A stretch of 64,000 bases of DNA from Pseudomonadota bacterium. GTDB taxonomy: Bacteria; Pseudomonadota; Gammaproteobacteria; Burkholderiales; Casimicrobiaceae. Below, in pieces: positions 19,855 through 27,997 of this stretch; position 1 is the stretch's first letter; every line of letters starts with the position of its first letter. The notes under the pieces were generated by a model that did no database searches, was not told the DNA's origin, and saw only the letters and a program-made list of their open reading frames with translations. The position numbers and the translations under genes are program-made. The stretch lies in the NCBI GenBank assembly GCA_018241745.1, contig JAFEDG010000157.1:19906-83905 (forward strand), written 5' to 3'.

Positions 19855-19871
19855 CGCACTCCGACGGTGCG
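19855..19871. promoter_or_regulatory. NtrC-like enhancer site 2 upstream of glnA
   Basis: CGCACTC-CGA-CGGTGCG keeps the GCAC and GGTGC half-site cores of the NtrC consensus in exact 17-base register. The centre is 32 bases (three helical turns) from that of site 1, so two NtrC dimers would sit on the same DNA face. Confidence 0.65.
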
Positions 19872-19942
19872 TAGCGCCGAAGGCGTTGTTGGACGCCCGC
19901 ATAAATTTTCGGAAATTCATGGGGTTGGCGTCGTTTCCCCCA

Positions 19943-19958
19943 TGGCACGCTTCTCGCT
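19943..19958 (+). promoter_or_regulatory. Sigma-54 promoter of glnA
   Basis: TGGCACG-CTTC-TCGCT matches the -24/-12 consensus TGGCACG-N4-TTGCW with one mismatch; the invariant GG and GC are exactly 12 bases apart. Transcription should start near 19970, leaving a leader of about 95 bases before glnA. Confidence 0.8.
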
Positions 19959-20063
19959 AAATTCCGGCGTCTGCCGTATCGCAGTCGCGGGAACCCGCTT
20001 TCCGTCCCGCGGCCGCATTCCCCGATCCATCGTTCCATCACCCGCTAGTTCAGGAGCTTTCGC

Positions 20064-21476
20064 ATGGCCACCGGCGCCGATGTACTGAAAATGATCAAGG
20101 ACAAGGAGGTCAAGTTCGTCGACCTCCGCTTCACCGACACGCGCGGCAAGGAGCAGCACGTCTCCGTCCCCGCCAAGATGTTCGACGCCGGCAAGTTCAC
20201 CGAGGGCCACGCGTTCGACGGCTCGTCGATCGCCGGCTGGAAGGGCATCCAGGCGTCCGACATGCTGCTGATGCCGGACCCGGCCACGGCGAACATCGAC
20301 CCGTTCATGGACGAGACCACGTTGCTGATCACCTGCGACGTCGTCGAGCCGTCCGACGGCAAGGGCTACGAGCGCGACCCGCGCTCGCTCGCCAAGCGTG
20401 CCGAGGCCTACCTCAAGTCCACGGGCATCGGCGACGTCGCGTATTTCGGCCCGGAACCCGAGTTCTTCGTGTTCGACGCGGTCGAGTGGTCGGTCGACAT
20501 GTCGGGCAGCTATTGCAAGGTGTTCTCGAGCGAGGCCGCGTGGTCGACGGCGGAGAAGTTCGAGGGCGGCAACATGGGCCACCGGCCGGTCGTCAAGGGC
20601 GGCTACTTCCCGGTTCCGCCGGTCGACTCGCTGCAGGACATCCGCTCGGCGATGTGCCTCGCGCTCGCCGACATGGGCGTCGAAGTCGAGGTGCACCACC
20701 ACGAAGTCGCCAACGCGGGCCAGTGCGAGATCGGCACCAAGTTCGCGCCGCTCGTGCAGCGTGCCGACTGGCTGCAGATCCTCAAGTACGTCGTGCACAA
20801 CACGGCGGCCGCGTACGGCAAGACGGCGACGTTCATGCCCAAGCCGATCGTCGGCGACAACGGCTCCGGCATGCACTGCCACCAGTCGGTGTGGAAGGAC
20901 GGCAAGAACCTGTTCGCCGGCGACGGCTATGCGGGCCTGTCGGAATTCGCGCTGTACTACATCGGCGGCATCATCAAGCACGCGCGCGCATTGAACGCGA
21001 TCACGAACCCGGGCACCAATTCGTACAAGCGCCTGGTGCCCGGCTTCGAGGCGCCGGTCAAGCTCGCGTACTCGGCGCGCAACCGCTCGGCGTCGATCCG
21101 CATCCCGTACGTGTCGAACCCGAAGGGCCGCCGCATCGAGGTCCGCTTCCCGGATCCGACGTGCAACCCTTACCTGGGCTTCGCCGCGATGCTGATGGCG
21201 GGCCTGGACGGCGTGCAGAACAAGATCCACCCGGGCGACCCGTCCGACAAGAACCTGTACGACCTGCCGCCCGAGGAGGACAAGAAGATCCCGACGGTGT
21301 GCAGCTCGCTGGACCAGGCGCTCGACTACCTCGACAAGGACCGCGCGTTCCTGAAGGCCGGCGGCGTGTTCACCGACGACATGATCGACGCGTACATGGA
21401 GCTCAAGATGGAGGAGGTCACGCGCTTCCGCATGACCACGCATCCGGTCGAATACGACATGTATTACTCGCTGTAA
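20064..21476 (+). CDS. glnA: Glutamine synthetase, type I
   Basis: GlnA makes glutamine from glutamate, ammonia and ATP and is the main entry of ammonia under nitrogen limitation. The 470-residue protein is of the adenylylated type: it has DGSSIAGWK, the ATP region [16 protein letters not shown] and the adenylylation-site tyrosine in NLYDLPPEE. The ATG follows CAGGAG at a good distance. Two NtrC-like sites and a sigma-54 promoter precede it, and a strong terminator follows. Confidence 0.98.
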   Translation: MATGADVLKMIKDKEVKFVDLRFTDTRGKEQHVSVPAKMFDAGKFTEGHAFDGSSIAGWKGIQASDMLLMPDPATANIDPFMDETTLLITCDVVEPSDGKGYERDPRSLAKRAEAYLKSTGIGDVAYFGPEPEFFVFDAVEWSVDMSGSYCKVFSSEAAWSTAEKFEGGNMGHRPVVKGGYFPVPPVDSLQDIRSAMCLALADMGVEVEVHHHEVANAGQCEIGTKFAPLVQRADWLQILKYVVHNTAAAYGKTATFMPKPIVGDNGSGMHCHQSVWKDGKNLFAGDGYAGLSEFALYYIGGIIKHARALNAITNPGTNSYKRLVPGFEAPVKLAYSARNRSASIRIPYVSNPKGRRIEVRFPDPTCNPYLGFAAMLMAGLDGVQNKIHPGDPSDKNLYDLPPEEDKKIPTVCSSLDQALDYLDKDRAFLKAGGVFTDDMIDAYMELKMEEVTRFRMTTHPVEYDMYYSL

Positions 21477-21509
21477 ACGCGGCCGCAGCATCGCGCGTTG
21501 TTCCGGTGC

Positions 21510-21539
21510 AAGGGGCGGACCCTCGTGTCCGCCCCTTTT
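21510..21539 (+). terminator. Intrinsic terminator after glnA
   Basis: A perfect 11-base-pair stem (21510-21520 with 21527-21537) with a 6-base loop runs straight into TTTT. It should end most glnA transcripts, separating high glnA expression from the regulator genes downstream. Confidence 0.85.
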
Positions 21540-21569
21540 GCTTGGCGAACCGCGATAAACTGCGCCGGA

Positions 21570-22088
21570 ATGGATAGCCGTTGCCACTTTCACGTCACGC
21601 TACGGTGCGCATGCGCACTCGTGTGGTGCCTCGCCATCGCGACGCCGTCGGGCGCAGCCTCGCTCGCGGACCGCGCGCGCGAATCGGGCTGCAACAGCAA
21701 GCCCGTCGCGATCAGCGACGCGCTGTTCAAGTGCACGACCAAGAGCGGGTACGAGGCGTTCTTCAACGTCCCCGACGTGCGCGCGGGCGGCCCGCCACCG
21801 GCGCCATCGGCGGCCAGCAAGGCGTCGCCGTCGGGGTTCCCGCGCGTCGACGCGGACACGCAGAAGACCCGCGATGAGGCACGCCGCAAGGTCCTCGACG
21901 ACGAACTCGCGAGCGAGGAGAAGCAGCTCGCGCAGGCGCGCGCCGATTATGGCAACGGCGCGCCCGCGCCGCTGCCCGAGGAAAAGAACGACGCCGAGAA
22001 GTACCGGCAGCGCATCGAGCGCCTGCGCCAGTCGGTGCAGCTGCACGAGCGCAACGTCGAGGCGCTCAAGAAGGAATTGCAGCGCTGA
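21570..22088 (+). CDS. DUF4124-type periplasmic protein with coiled coil
   Basis: A 172-residue protein with a signal-like N-terminus (LRCACALVWCLAIATPSGAA). A short region with two cysteines (GCNSKPVAI...FKCTTKSGYEAFFN) fits the DUF4124-like pattern, followed by a Pro/Ala linker and a charged helical C-terminal half (EEKQLAQARADYG, EKYRQRIERLRQSVQLHERN) likely to form a coiled coil. Such genes are common between glnA and glnL in betaproteobacteria. Function unknown. It is bounded by terminators on both sides. Confidence 0.8.
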   Translation: MDSRCHFHVTLRCACALVWCLAIATPSGAASLADRARESGCNSKPVAISDALFKCTTKSGYEAFFNVPDVRAGGPPPAPSAASKASPSGFPRVDADTQKTRDEARRKVLDDELASEEKQLAQARADYGNGAPAPLPEEKNDAEKYRQRIERLRQSVQLHERNVEALKKELQR

Positions 22089-22093
22089 GAGCC

Positions 22094-22125
22094 CGCGCCG
22101 GGAGCCTCGCGGTCCCGGCGCGTTT
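22094..22125 (+). terminator. Intrinsic terminator after the DUF4124 gene
   Basis: A perfect 10-base-pair GC-rich stem (22094-22103 with 22113-22122) and 9-base loop, followed by TTTATT. It suggests that glnL–glnG can be transcribed from their own promoter between here and 22182. Confidence 0.7.
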
Positions 22126-22181
22126 ATTGCTAAATGTGACGCGTCCGCCGCACGCATCGTGCGCGTGCGCCGGGCGTTCCC

Positions 22182-23303
22182 GTGCGCCCATCCGTGAGCT
22201 TCCGCCTACCCTTCCTGTCGCGTGGCAATGCCGCGCCGCTCGCGGACGGCGAGGCGTGGTCCGGGCTCGACCTGCTCGCCACCGGCGTGCTGGCGATCGA
22301 CGCCGACGAGCGCATCGCGTATGCGAACCCCGCGGCCGAGAACCTGTTCGAGATGTCGCGGCAGAAGCTGCTGGGCCTGCCCGTCGCCGACCTGTTCGGC
22401 GATGTCCCTGCGCTGTCCGCGGCGTTCGAGCGCTCGCGCGCGAGCGGCTCGCCGTACACGGAGCAGGAGCTGGAACTCGGCAGCAACGGGCGCACCAAGC
22501 TGCACCTCGCATGCACCGTCTCGCCGCTCGACATGGACAACGCGGCGCTGCTGCTCGAGTTCCGCCACATCGACCAGCAGCTCAAGATCGCGCGCGAGGA
22601 GCGGATCAACGAGCAGCAGCAGGCCAACCGCGAGCTGATCCGCAGCCTGGCGCACGAGATCAAGAATCCGCTCGGCGGCATCCGCGGCGCGGCGCAGCTG
22701 CTCGAGCGCGAGCTCGAGCGGCCGCAGCTGATCGAGTACACGCAGGTGATCATCGGTGAATCGGATCGGCTGCAGTCGCTGGTCAACCGGCTGCTGACGC
22801 CGCACCGGCTGCCCAACTACCGGCGTACGAACATCCACGAGGTGCTCGTGCGCGTGAAGGGCGTCGTGCAAGCGGAGTTCCCCGCGATTCCGGTGTATTG
22901 CGACTTCGACACGTCGCTGCCCGAGTTCGAGGCGGACAACGAGCAGATCATGCAGGCGGTGCTGAACGTCGTGCGCAACGCCGCGCAGGCGCTCGCGACC
23001 ACGTCCGGCCCGCGCATCACGCTGACGACGCGCATCGCGCGCTACGTGACGCTCGCCAAGCGCAGGCACCGGCTCGCGGTGGCCATCTTCGTCGAGGACA
23101 ACGGTCCCGGCGTGCCGGCCGAGATCCGCGACCGCATCTTCTTCCCGCTCGTGTCGGGGCGCGAGGGGGGGAGCGGCCTGGGCCTGACGATCGCGCAGAC
23201 GTTCGTCGCGCAGCACGGCGGCACGCTGGATTGCGACAGCGAGCCGGGTCACACCACCTTTTCGATACTGCTGCCGCTCGAAAGCGTGCGCAACACCGGA
23301 TGA
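22182..23303 (+). CDS. glnL: Nitrogen regulation sensor histidine kinase NtrB
   Basis: GlnL (NtrB) phosphorylates or dephosphorylates NtrC according to PII signals. The 373-residue cytoplasmic protein has a PAS domain (about 25-130), the phosphoacceptor histidine H158 in SLAHEIKNPLGGIRGAAQLL, and the ATPase domain with the N box VLNVVRNAAQAL, the G1 box EDNGPGVP and the GGSGLGLTIA box. The start is GTG at 22182; another GTG four codons on is possible. glnG follows 14 bases later. Confidence 0.96.
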   Translation: MRPSVSFRLPFLSRGNAAPLADGEAWSGLDLLATGVLAIDADERIAYANPAAENLFEMSRQKLLGLPVADLFGDVPALSAAFERSRASGSPYTEQELELGSNGRTKLHLACTVSPLDMDNAALLLEFRHIDQQLKIAREERINEQQQANRELIRSLAHEIKNPLGGIRGAAQLLERELERPQLIEYTQVIIGESDRLQSLVNRLLTPHRLPNYRRTNIHEVLVRVKGVVQAEFPAIPVYCDFDTSLPEFEADNEQIMQAVLNVVRNAAQALATTSGPRITLTTRIARYVTLAKRRHRLAVAIFVEDNGPGVPAEIRDRIFFPLVSGREGGSGLGLTIAQTFVAQHGGTLDCDSEPGHTTFSILLPLESVRNTG

Positions 23304-23317
23304 TCGGGAGAGATTTC

Positions 23318-24778
23318 ATGTACGCCTACGACTACGAACCGCCGCGGGGCGGCGACAGCACGCGCGAGGTGTGGATCGTCGACGACGACCGGTCCATCCG
23401 CTGGGTGCTCGAAAAGGCGCTCGCGCGCGAAGGCATTCCGTTCAAGACGTTCTCGTCGGCGTTCGAGGTGCTGCAGGCGCTCAACGTGTCGCAACCGCAG
23501 GTGCTCGTGTCCGACATCCGGATGCCCGGGGAGTCCGGCATCGCGCTGCTGAACAAGATCAAGGAACGCCATCCGGCCATTCCCGTCATCATCATGACGG
23601 CGTACTCGGACCTGGAGAGCGCCGTGCAGTCGTTCCAGGGGGGCGCGTTCGAATACCTGCCCAAGCCGTTCGACGTCGATCACGCGCTCGCGCTGATCCG
23701 CCGCGCGTCGGTCGAGACGCCGGTGCCGGCGCCGGTGGCGGCGAGCGCCGCCGAGGAGCCGGAGATCCACGGCCACGCACCGGCGATGCAGGAAGTGTTC
23801 CGCGCGATCGGCCGGCTGTCGCAATCGAGCGCCACGGTGCTGATCACGGGCGAGTCGGGCACCGGCAAGGAGCTCGTCGCGCGCGCGCTGCACCGGCACT
23901 CGCCGCGCGCGGCCGGCACGTTCGTCGCGATCAACACGGCGGCGATCCCCAAGGACCTGCTCGAGTCCGAGCTGTTCGGCCACGAGCGCGGCGCGTTCAC
24001 CGGTGCGCAGGCGATGCGCCGCGGCCGCTTCGAGCAGGCGGAAGGCGGCACGTTGTTCCTGGACGAGATCGGCGACATGCCGGCGGACCTGCAGGTGCGG
24101 CTGCTGCGCGTGCTGGCGGACGGCGAGTATTACCGCGTGGGCGGCCACGCGCCGATGAAGGCGAACGTGCGCATCATCGCGGCCACGCACCAGAATCTCG
24201 AGGAACGCGTTCGCGCGGGCCTGTTCCGCGAGGACCTCTTGCACCGGCTCAACGTCGTGCGGCTGCGGCTGCCGCCGCTGCGCGAGCGCGCCGAGGACAT
24301 CATCCCGCTCGCGCGCCATTTCCTGCTGAAGAGCGCGCGCGAGCTCGCCGTCGAGCCGAAGGTGCTGTCGGAGGCCGCGCAGAAGGCGCTCGCGGCGTTC
24401 GCGTTCCCCGGCAACGTCCGCCAGCTGGAGAACGTGTGCCATTGGCTCACGGTGATGGCGCCGGGCCAGCGCATCGACGTTGCGGACCTGCCGCCGGAAG
24501 TGCGCGAGGTGCCGTCCGCGTCCGCCGCCGCCGATTCGACGTGGCACCACGCGCTCGACCGCGAGCTCGGCCAGGCGCTCGCGCGCGGCGAGCGCGGCGC
24601 GGGCAACCGGCTCGAGAAGGAATTCGAGAAGACGCTGATCAGGCGCGCGCTCCAGCACACCGGCGGCCACCGGATGGAAGCGGCGCAGTGGCTCGGCTGG
24701 GGCCGCAACACGTTGACGCGCAAGATCCAGGAGCTCGGCATGGAAGCCGAGCTGCGCAAGGGCGGCGCGCGCGACTGA
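23318..24778 (+). CDS. glnG: Nitrogen regulation response regulator NtrC
   Basis: GlnG (NtrC) activates sigma-54 promoters such as the one before glnA. The 486-residue protein has a receiver domain (phosphoacceptor D66 in VSDIRMPG), an AAA+ domain with Walker A GESGTGKE (178-185), the sigma-54 contact loop GAFTGA (225-230) and Walker B LFLDEIGD, and a C-terminal Fis-type helix-turn-helix (MEAAQWLGWGRNTLTRKIQ). The ATG at 23318 has GGGAG 7 bases upstream and is preferred over an ATG overlapping the glnL stop. Confidence 0.97.
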   Translation: MYAYDYEPPRGGDSTREVWIVDDDRSIRWVLEKALAREGIPFKTFSSAFEVLQALNVSQPQVLVSDIRMPGESGIALLNKIKERHPAIPVIIMTAYSDLESAVQSFQGGAFEYLPKPFDVDHALALIRRASVETPVPAPVAASAAEEPEIHGHAPAMQEVFRAIGRLSQSSATVLITGESGTGKELVARALHRHSPRAAGTFVAINTAAIPKDLLESELFGHERGAFTGAQAMRRGRFEQAEGGTLFLDEIGDMPADLQVRLLRVLADGEYYRVGGHAPMKANVRIIAATHQNLEERVRAGLFREDLLHRLNVVRLRLPPLRERAEDIIPLARHFLLKSARELAVEPKVLSEAAQKALAAFAFPGNVRQLENVCHWLTVMAPGQRIDVADLPPEVREVPSASAAADSTWHHALDRELGQALARGERGAGNRLEKEFEKTLIRRALQHTGGHRMEAAQWLGWGRNTLTRKIQELGMEAELRKGGARD

Positions 24779-24796
24779 TCGCGGCGCGGCGCGCGC

Positions 24797-25837
24797 TCAG
24801 CGCGCGGTGGCGAGGCCCAGCGCCGTGCGCGGCCGCGCCACCGCCATCGCATCCGGGTTGATCAGTTGCCGGGGCGTGCCCGCGAGCCACGCCGCGATGT
24901 TGGCGACGTCGCCGCGATAGAACGCGCGCATCGCGTCGTCGACGACGAAGCCTATGTGCGGCGTCAGTACGACGTTGTCGAACGCGGCCAGCGGATGCGC
25001 GGCGGGGAGCGGTTCGTGCGTGAAGACGTCGAGCCCCGCGCCGGCGAGCGTGCCGTCGGCCAGCGCGGCCAGCAGCGCCTGCTCGTCGACGACAGGCCCG
25101 CGTGACGTGTTGATCAGGAATGCGCCGCGCTTCATGGCCGCGAATTCACGGGCCGCGACGAGGTGCGTGGTCGCCGGCGTCAGCCGCACGTGCAGCGACA
25201 CGAAGTCGGCGTCGCGGAACAGCGCGTCGCGGCTCACGGCGCGGGCTCCCGCGGCTTCCGCGCGCGCGGGCGTGAGGCTCGGCGACCACGCGATGACCCG
25301 CATGCCGAACGCGCGCGCGAGCTGCGCGACCTCGGCGCCGAGGCGGCCGAGGCCCACGATGCCGAGCACCTTGCCCGCGAGCCGCGTGCCGACGTAAGGC
25401 TGCCAGGTGCCCGCGCGCAATGCGCGTTCGCTCGCCGTGATGCGGCGCGCGACGGCCAGCATCAGCGCGAGCGTCAGCTCCGCCGTCGACGACGGGAGGT
25501 CGTCGTCGCCGCTGCCGGTGACGGCGATCGCGATGCCCGCCGCGGTCGCCGCGTCGCGGTCGATGTACGCCTGGCCCTTGGCCGATCCCGTCGCCGCGAC
25601 GAGTTCGAGTGCCGGCAACCGCGCGAGCAGCGCCGCGGGGAAGCGCGTCCGCTCGCGCATCGGGCACACGATCGCGGCCCCCGCGAGCCGCGCGGCGAGC
25701 GCGTCGGTGTCGGCAACGTGGTCGTGCACGAACTCGACGTCGCAGCCGAGCGACGACCAATCCGCCGCGTCGCGTGCGATGCGCTGGAAGTCGTCGAGCA
25801 CGACGATGCGCGGCCTCACCACGCGCGGGCCCGTCAC
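24797..25837 (-). CDS. D-isomer-specific 2-hydroxyacid dehydrogenase family protein
   Basis: A 346-residue NAD-dependent dehydrogenase of the phosphoglycerate-dehydrogenase-like family. It shows the Rossmann motif [21 protein letters not shown], the signature [20 protein letters not shown] with catalytic arginine, the glutamate in DVFTHEPLP and the catalytic histidine in LTPHIGF. Substrate cannot be assigned. The GTG start overlaps the xthA stop as GTGA, so the two are translationally coupled. Confidence 0.92.
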   Translation of the reverse strand: MTGPRVVRPRIVVLDDFQRIARDAADWSSLGCDVEFVHDHVADTDALAARLAGAAIVCPMRERTRFPAALLARLPALELVAATGSAKGQAYIDRDAATAAGIAIAVTGSGDDDLPSSTAELTLALMLAVARRITASERALRAGTWQPYVGTRLAGKVLGIVGLGRLGAEVAQLARAFGMRVIAWSPSLTPARAEAAGARAVSRDALFRDADFVSLHVRLTPATTHLVAAREFAAMKRGAFLINTSRGPVVDEQALLAALADGTLAGAGLDVFTHEPLPAAHPLAAFDNVVLTPHIGFVVDDAMRAFYRGDVANIAAWLAGTPRQLINPDAMAVARPRTALGLATAR

Positions 25838-26604
25838 GCGAGCTCGGCGATCACCGGCGCGTGATCGGATGGCTTCTCGCCCTTGCGCATCGCGCGATCG
25901 ATGCGGCACGTGGTGCAGCGCGGCGCGAGCGCCTTCGACAGCAGTACGTGGTCGATGCGCAACCCCCGGTTCTTCGGGAACCCCAGCATCCGGTAATCCC
26001 ACCAGCTGAACGTGCCCGGCGGCTGGTCGAAGAGGCGGAAGCTGTCGACGAGGCCGGTGGCGAGGAAGCCGCGGAACGCAGCGCGCTCGGGTTCCGACAC
26101 GAGGACCTGGCCTTCCCAGGACGCCGGGTCGTGCACGTCGCGGTCTTCGGGCGCCACGTTGAAGTCGCCCGCGACCGCGACGTCCGCGTGCGCGGCGAGC
26201 GTCGCCGCGAAATAGTCGCGCGCCGCGTCGCACCAGCCGAGTTTGTAGACGTACTTGTCCGAGCCGACGGCCTGGCCGTTGGGCACGTACACGGACATCA
26301 CGCGGACGCCGTCGACGGTGGCGGCGATGACGCGCTGCTGCGTGTCGGCGTAACCCGGGATGCCGCGGACGATGTCGGTGGCTGCGAGGCCGTGGCGCAC
26401 GACGATCGCGACGCCGTTGTAGGTCTTCTGGCCCGCGAAGTGAGCTTCGTAGCCCGCGTCGTGGAGCACGTCGTGCGGGAACTTCGCGTCCTCGAGCTTC
26501 GTTTCCTGCAGGCAGACGACGTCGGGCATCTCGCTGGCGAGCCACGGCAGCAACCGCGGCAGCCTGACGTTCAGCGAGTTCACGTTCCAGGTGGCAAGTT
26601 TCAT
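25834..26604 (-). CDS. xthA: Exodeoxyribonuclease III
   Basis: XthA repairs abasic sites and removes 3' blocks on DNA. The 256-residue EEP-family protein begins [18 protein letters not shown], has the metal-binding glutamate in CLQETKLED, the catalytic VAGDFNVAP, and the C-terminal LRIDHVLLS and SDHAPV with the active-site Asp-His pair. The ATG at 26604 has a GGAAG-type ribosome site. It is divergent from ompW and coupled to the downstream dehydrogenase. Confidence 0.96.
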   Translation of the reverse strand: MKLATWNVNSLNVRLPRLLPWLASEMPDVVCLQETKLEDAKFPHDVLHDAGYEAHFAGQKTYNGVAIVVRHGLAATDIVRGIPGYADTQQRVIAATVDGVRVMSVYVPNGQAVGSDKYVYKLGWCDAARDYFAATLAAHADVAVAGDFNVAPEDRDVHDPASWEGQVLVSEPERAAFRGFLATGLVDSFRLFDQPPGTFSWWDYRMLGFPKNRGLRIDHVLLSKALAPRCTTCRIDRAMRKGEKPSDHAPVIAELA

Positions 26605-26633
26605 CGGCAACGCTTCCTTCCGGCGCACGGCGC

Positions 26634-26647
26634 TTGATCCACGTCAA
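26634..26647. promoter_or_regulatory. FNR/Anr-type box upstream of ompW
   Basis: TTGAT-CCAC-GTCAA matches the FNR consensus TTGAT-N4-ATCAA at 9 of 10 positions. Its centre (26640.5) is exactly 41.5 bases from the start site predicted by the TAGACT -10 box, the classical class II activator spacing. Confidence 0.72.
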
Positions 26648-26669
26648 CGGGCCGCGTCGGCCCCGCGCC

Positions 26670-26675
26670 TAGACT
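26670..26675 (+). promoter_or_regulatory. Candidate -10 box (TAGACT) of ompW
   Basis: TAGACT resembles TATAAT at four positions and lies 45 bases before the ompW ATG. There is no matching -35 box, as expected for an activator-dependent class II promoter with the FNR-type box occupying that place. Confidence 0.55.
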
Positions 26676-26719
26676 GTGATCACGGCCCCGTACGCACATC
26701 CACAACATTGGAACCGAAC

Positions 26720-27325
26720 ATGAAGACCCGTATCGTCCCATCGCTTGCCGCGGCCGCTTTGCTCGCGCTGGCGCTTCCGGCGGCCGCCGAGGACACGAGC
26801 GACTGGCTCATCCGCGCCCGCGCCATCGACGTGTCGCCCAACGCGAGTTCGTCGATTCCCGGCCTCGACGTGGGCAACCAGTGGGCCCCGGAACTCGATT
26901 TCTCGTGGTTCATGAACCGCAACCTGTCGCTGGAGCTGATCCTCGCGACGACGCGCCACGAAGTCACGCTGAACGGGCAGAGCCTGGGCAAGGTTTCGGT
27001 GCTCCCGCCAACGGTGCTGCTGCAATACCACTTCACCGACCTGGGCGCCTTCCAGCCCTACGTCGGCGGCGGCCTCAACGTGTCGTGGTTCTACAACGCG
27101 GGACTCAAGCTGCCGGACGGGACGCCGCTGGGTGTCAGCAACACGAGCGTCGGCGGCGCGCTGCAGGCCGGTATCGACTATTACATCGACAAGCACTGGC
27201 TGCTCAACGCGGACGTGAAGTACATCTGGATGAACACGGACGTCACGTTGCCGGGTGGCGCCACGCTGACGAAGCTGGACATCGATCCGTGGGTGTACGG
27301 GGTCGGGGTCGGGTACCGCTTCTAG
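26720..27325 (+). CDS. ompW: OmpW-family outer membrane beta-barrel protein
   Basis: OmpW is an eight-stranded outer-membrane barrel with a hydrophobic channel, often linked to redox or stress changes. The 201-residue product has a clear signal peptide (MKTRIVPSLAAAALLALALP, cleavage near PAAAEDTS), the family start DWLIRARAIDVSP, the typical LLQYHF and FQPYVGGGLN segments, and a C-terminal strand ending VGVGYRF with terminal phenylalanine. The gene starts 115 bases from divergent xthA with an FNR-like site between them. Confidence 0.95.
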   Translation: MKTRIVPSLAAAALLALALPAAAEDTSDWLIRARAIDVSPNASSSIPGLDVGNQWAPELDFSWFMNRNLSLELILATTRHEVTLNGQSLGKVSVLPPTVLLQYHFTDLGAFQPYVGGGLNVSWFYNAGLKLPDGTPLGVSNTSVGGALQAGIDYYIDKHWLLNADVKYIWMNTDVTLPGGATLTKLDIDPWVYGVGVGYRF

Positions 27326-27342
27326 CGCGCCGCGGCGCGCAC

Positions 27343-27373
27343 GACCGGCCGGCGCCATTGGCGCCGGTCGGTC
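27343..27373. terminator. Bidirectional hairpin between ompW and the glutaredoxin gene
   Basis: A 14-base-pair stem with one weak pair (27343-27356 with 27360-27373, loop ATT) lies between two convergent genes and reaches into the stop codon of the minus-strand one. There is no good T-run on either side, so termination strength is uncertain. Confidence 0.5.
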
Positions 27374-27980
27374 AGTTCTTCGGATAGCCCGAGCCCGGTA
27401 CCACCGTCTGCGCGCGCGTGGTGGTCGATGGCGGCGCGGGCGGCGTGTCGGACGGCGCGCGGCCGACCTGCGCCGTGCGCGGCGACGGCGTCTTCGGGTA
27501 GCCAGCCTGGTCGAGCATCGCCTGCCAGCGCGCCTCGTTGTAGCCCTTGGCGACGAGCTTGTCGCCGACGACGAGGACGGGCGCCTCGAGTGCGCCCGTC
27601 AGCGTCTGCAACTGCTTGGCGCCGTCCGGGGTCTGGACGTCGACGGTGGCGTAAGGGACGCCGCGCTTGTTGAGCATGCCCTTGGCCAGATCGCACGCGT
27701 CGCCGCAGTCGAACGTGTACAGCGTGACGGGGAAGCGATCGATTGCCTGCTGTTCCTCGAGCGACGTCGGATCCGTCTCGATGAAATTGCCGCCGACGCG
27801 CTTGGTCTGCGTGTCCTTGGCACTGGCCGGCGGCGGCTTGTCCGTATACACGATGCGGCCGTCGCTATCGGTGTAGCGATATACCTGCTTGTCCTGCGCC
27901 ACGGCGTTGCCGGCGAGCATCATGGCGACGACGGCGGCGAGCGCGGACCACAGCGTCCGCGCGATGAAGGCTTGGGGCAT
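27372..27980 (-). CDS. DUF4124 and glutaredoxin-like periplasmic protein
   Basis: A 202-residue exported protein: signal peptide (LWSALAAVVAMMLAGNAVAQ), a DUF4124 domain (QVYRYTDSDGRIVYTDKPPP) and a glutaredoxin-fold domain with a CGDAC motif in TFDCGDACDLAKGMLNKRGVPY, followed by a Pro/Thr-rich tail. Two further family cues are APVLVVGDKLVAKGYN. The three-residue spacing between the cysteines differs from the standard CXXC. It is the last gene of the amgK–murU–prlC string, 17 bases after prlC. Confidence 0.87.
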   Translation of the reverse strand: MPQAFIARTLWSALAAVVAMMLAGNAVAQDKQVYRYTDSDGRIVYTDKPPPASAKDTQTKRVGGNFIETDPTSLEEQQAIDRFPVTLYTFDCGDACDLAKGMLNKRGVPYATVDVQTPDGAKQLQTLTGALEAPVLVVGDKLVAKGYNEARWQAMLDQAGYPKTPSPRTAQVGRAPSDTPPAPPSTTTRAQTVVPGSGYPKN

Positions 27981-27997
27981 CGGGCCCTCCGGGCTGG

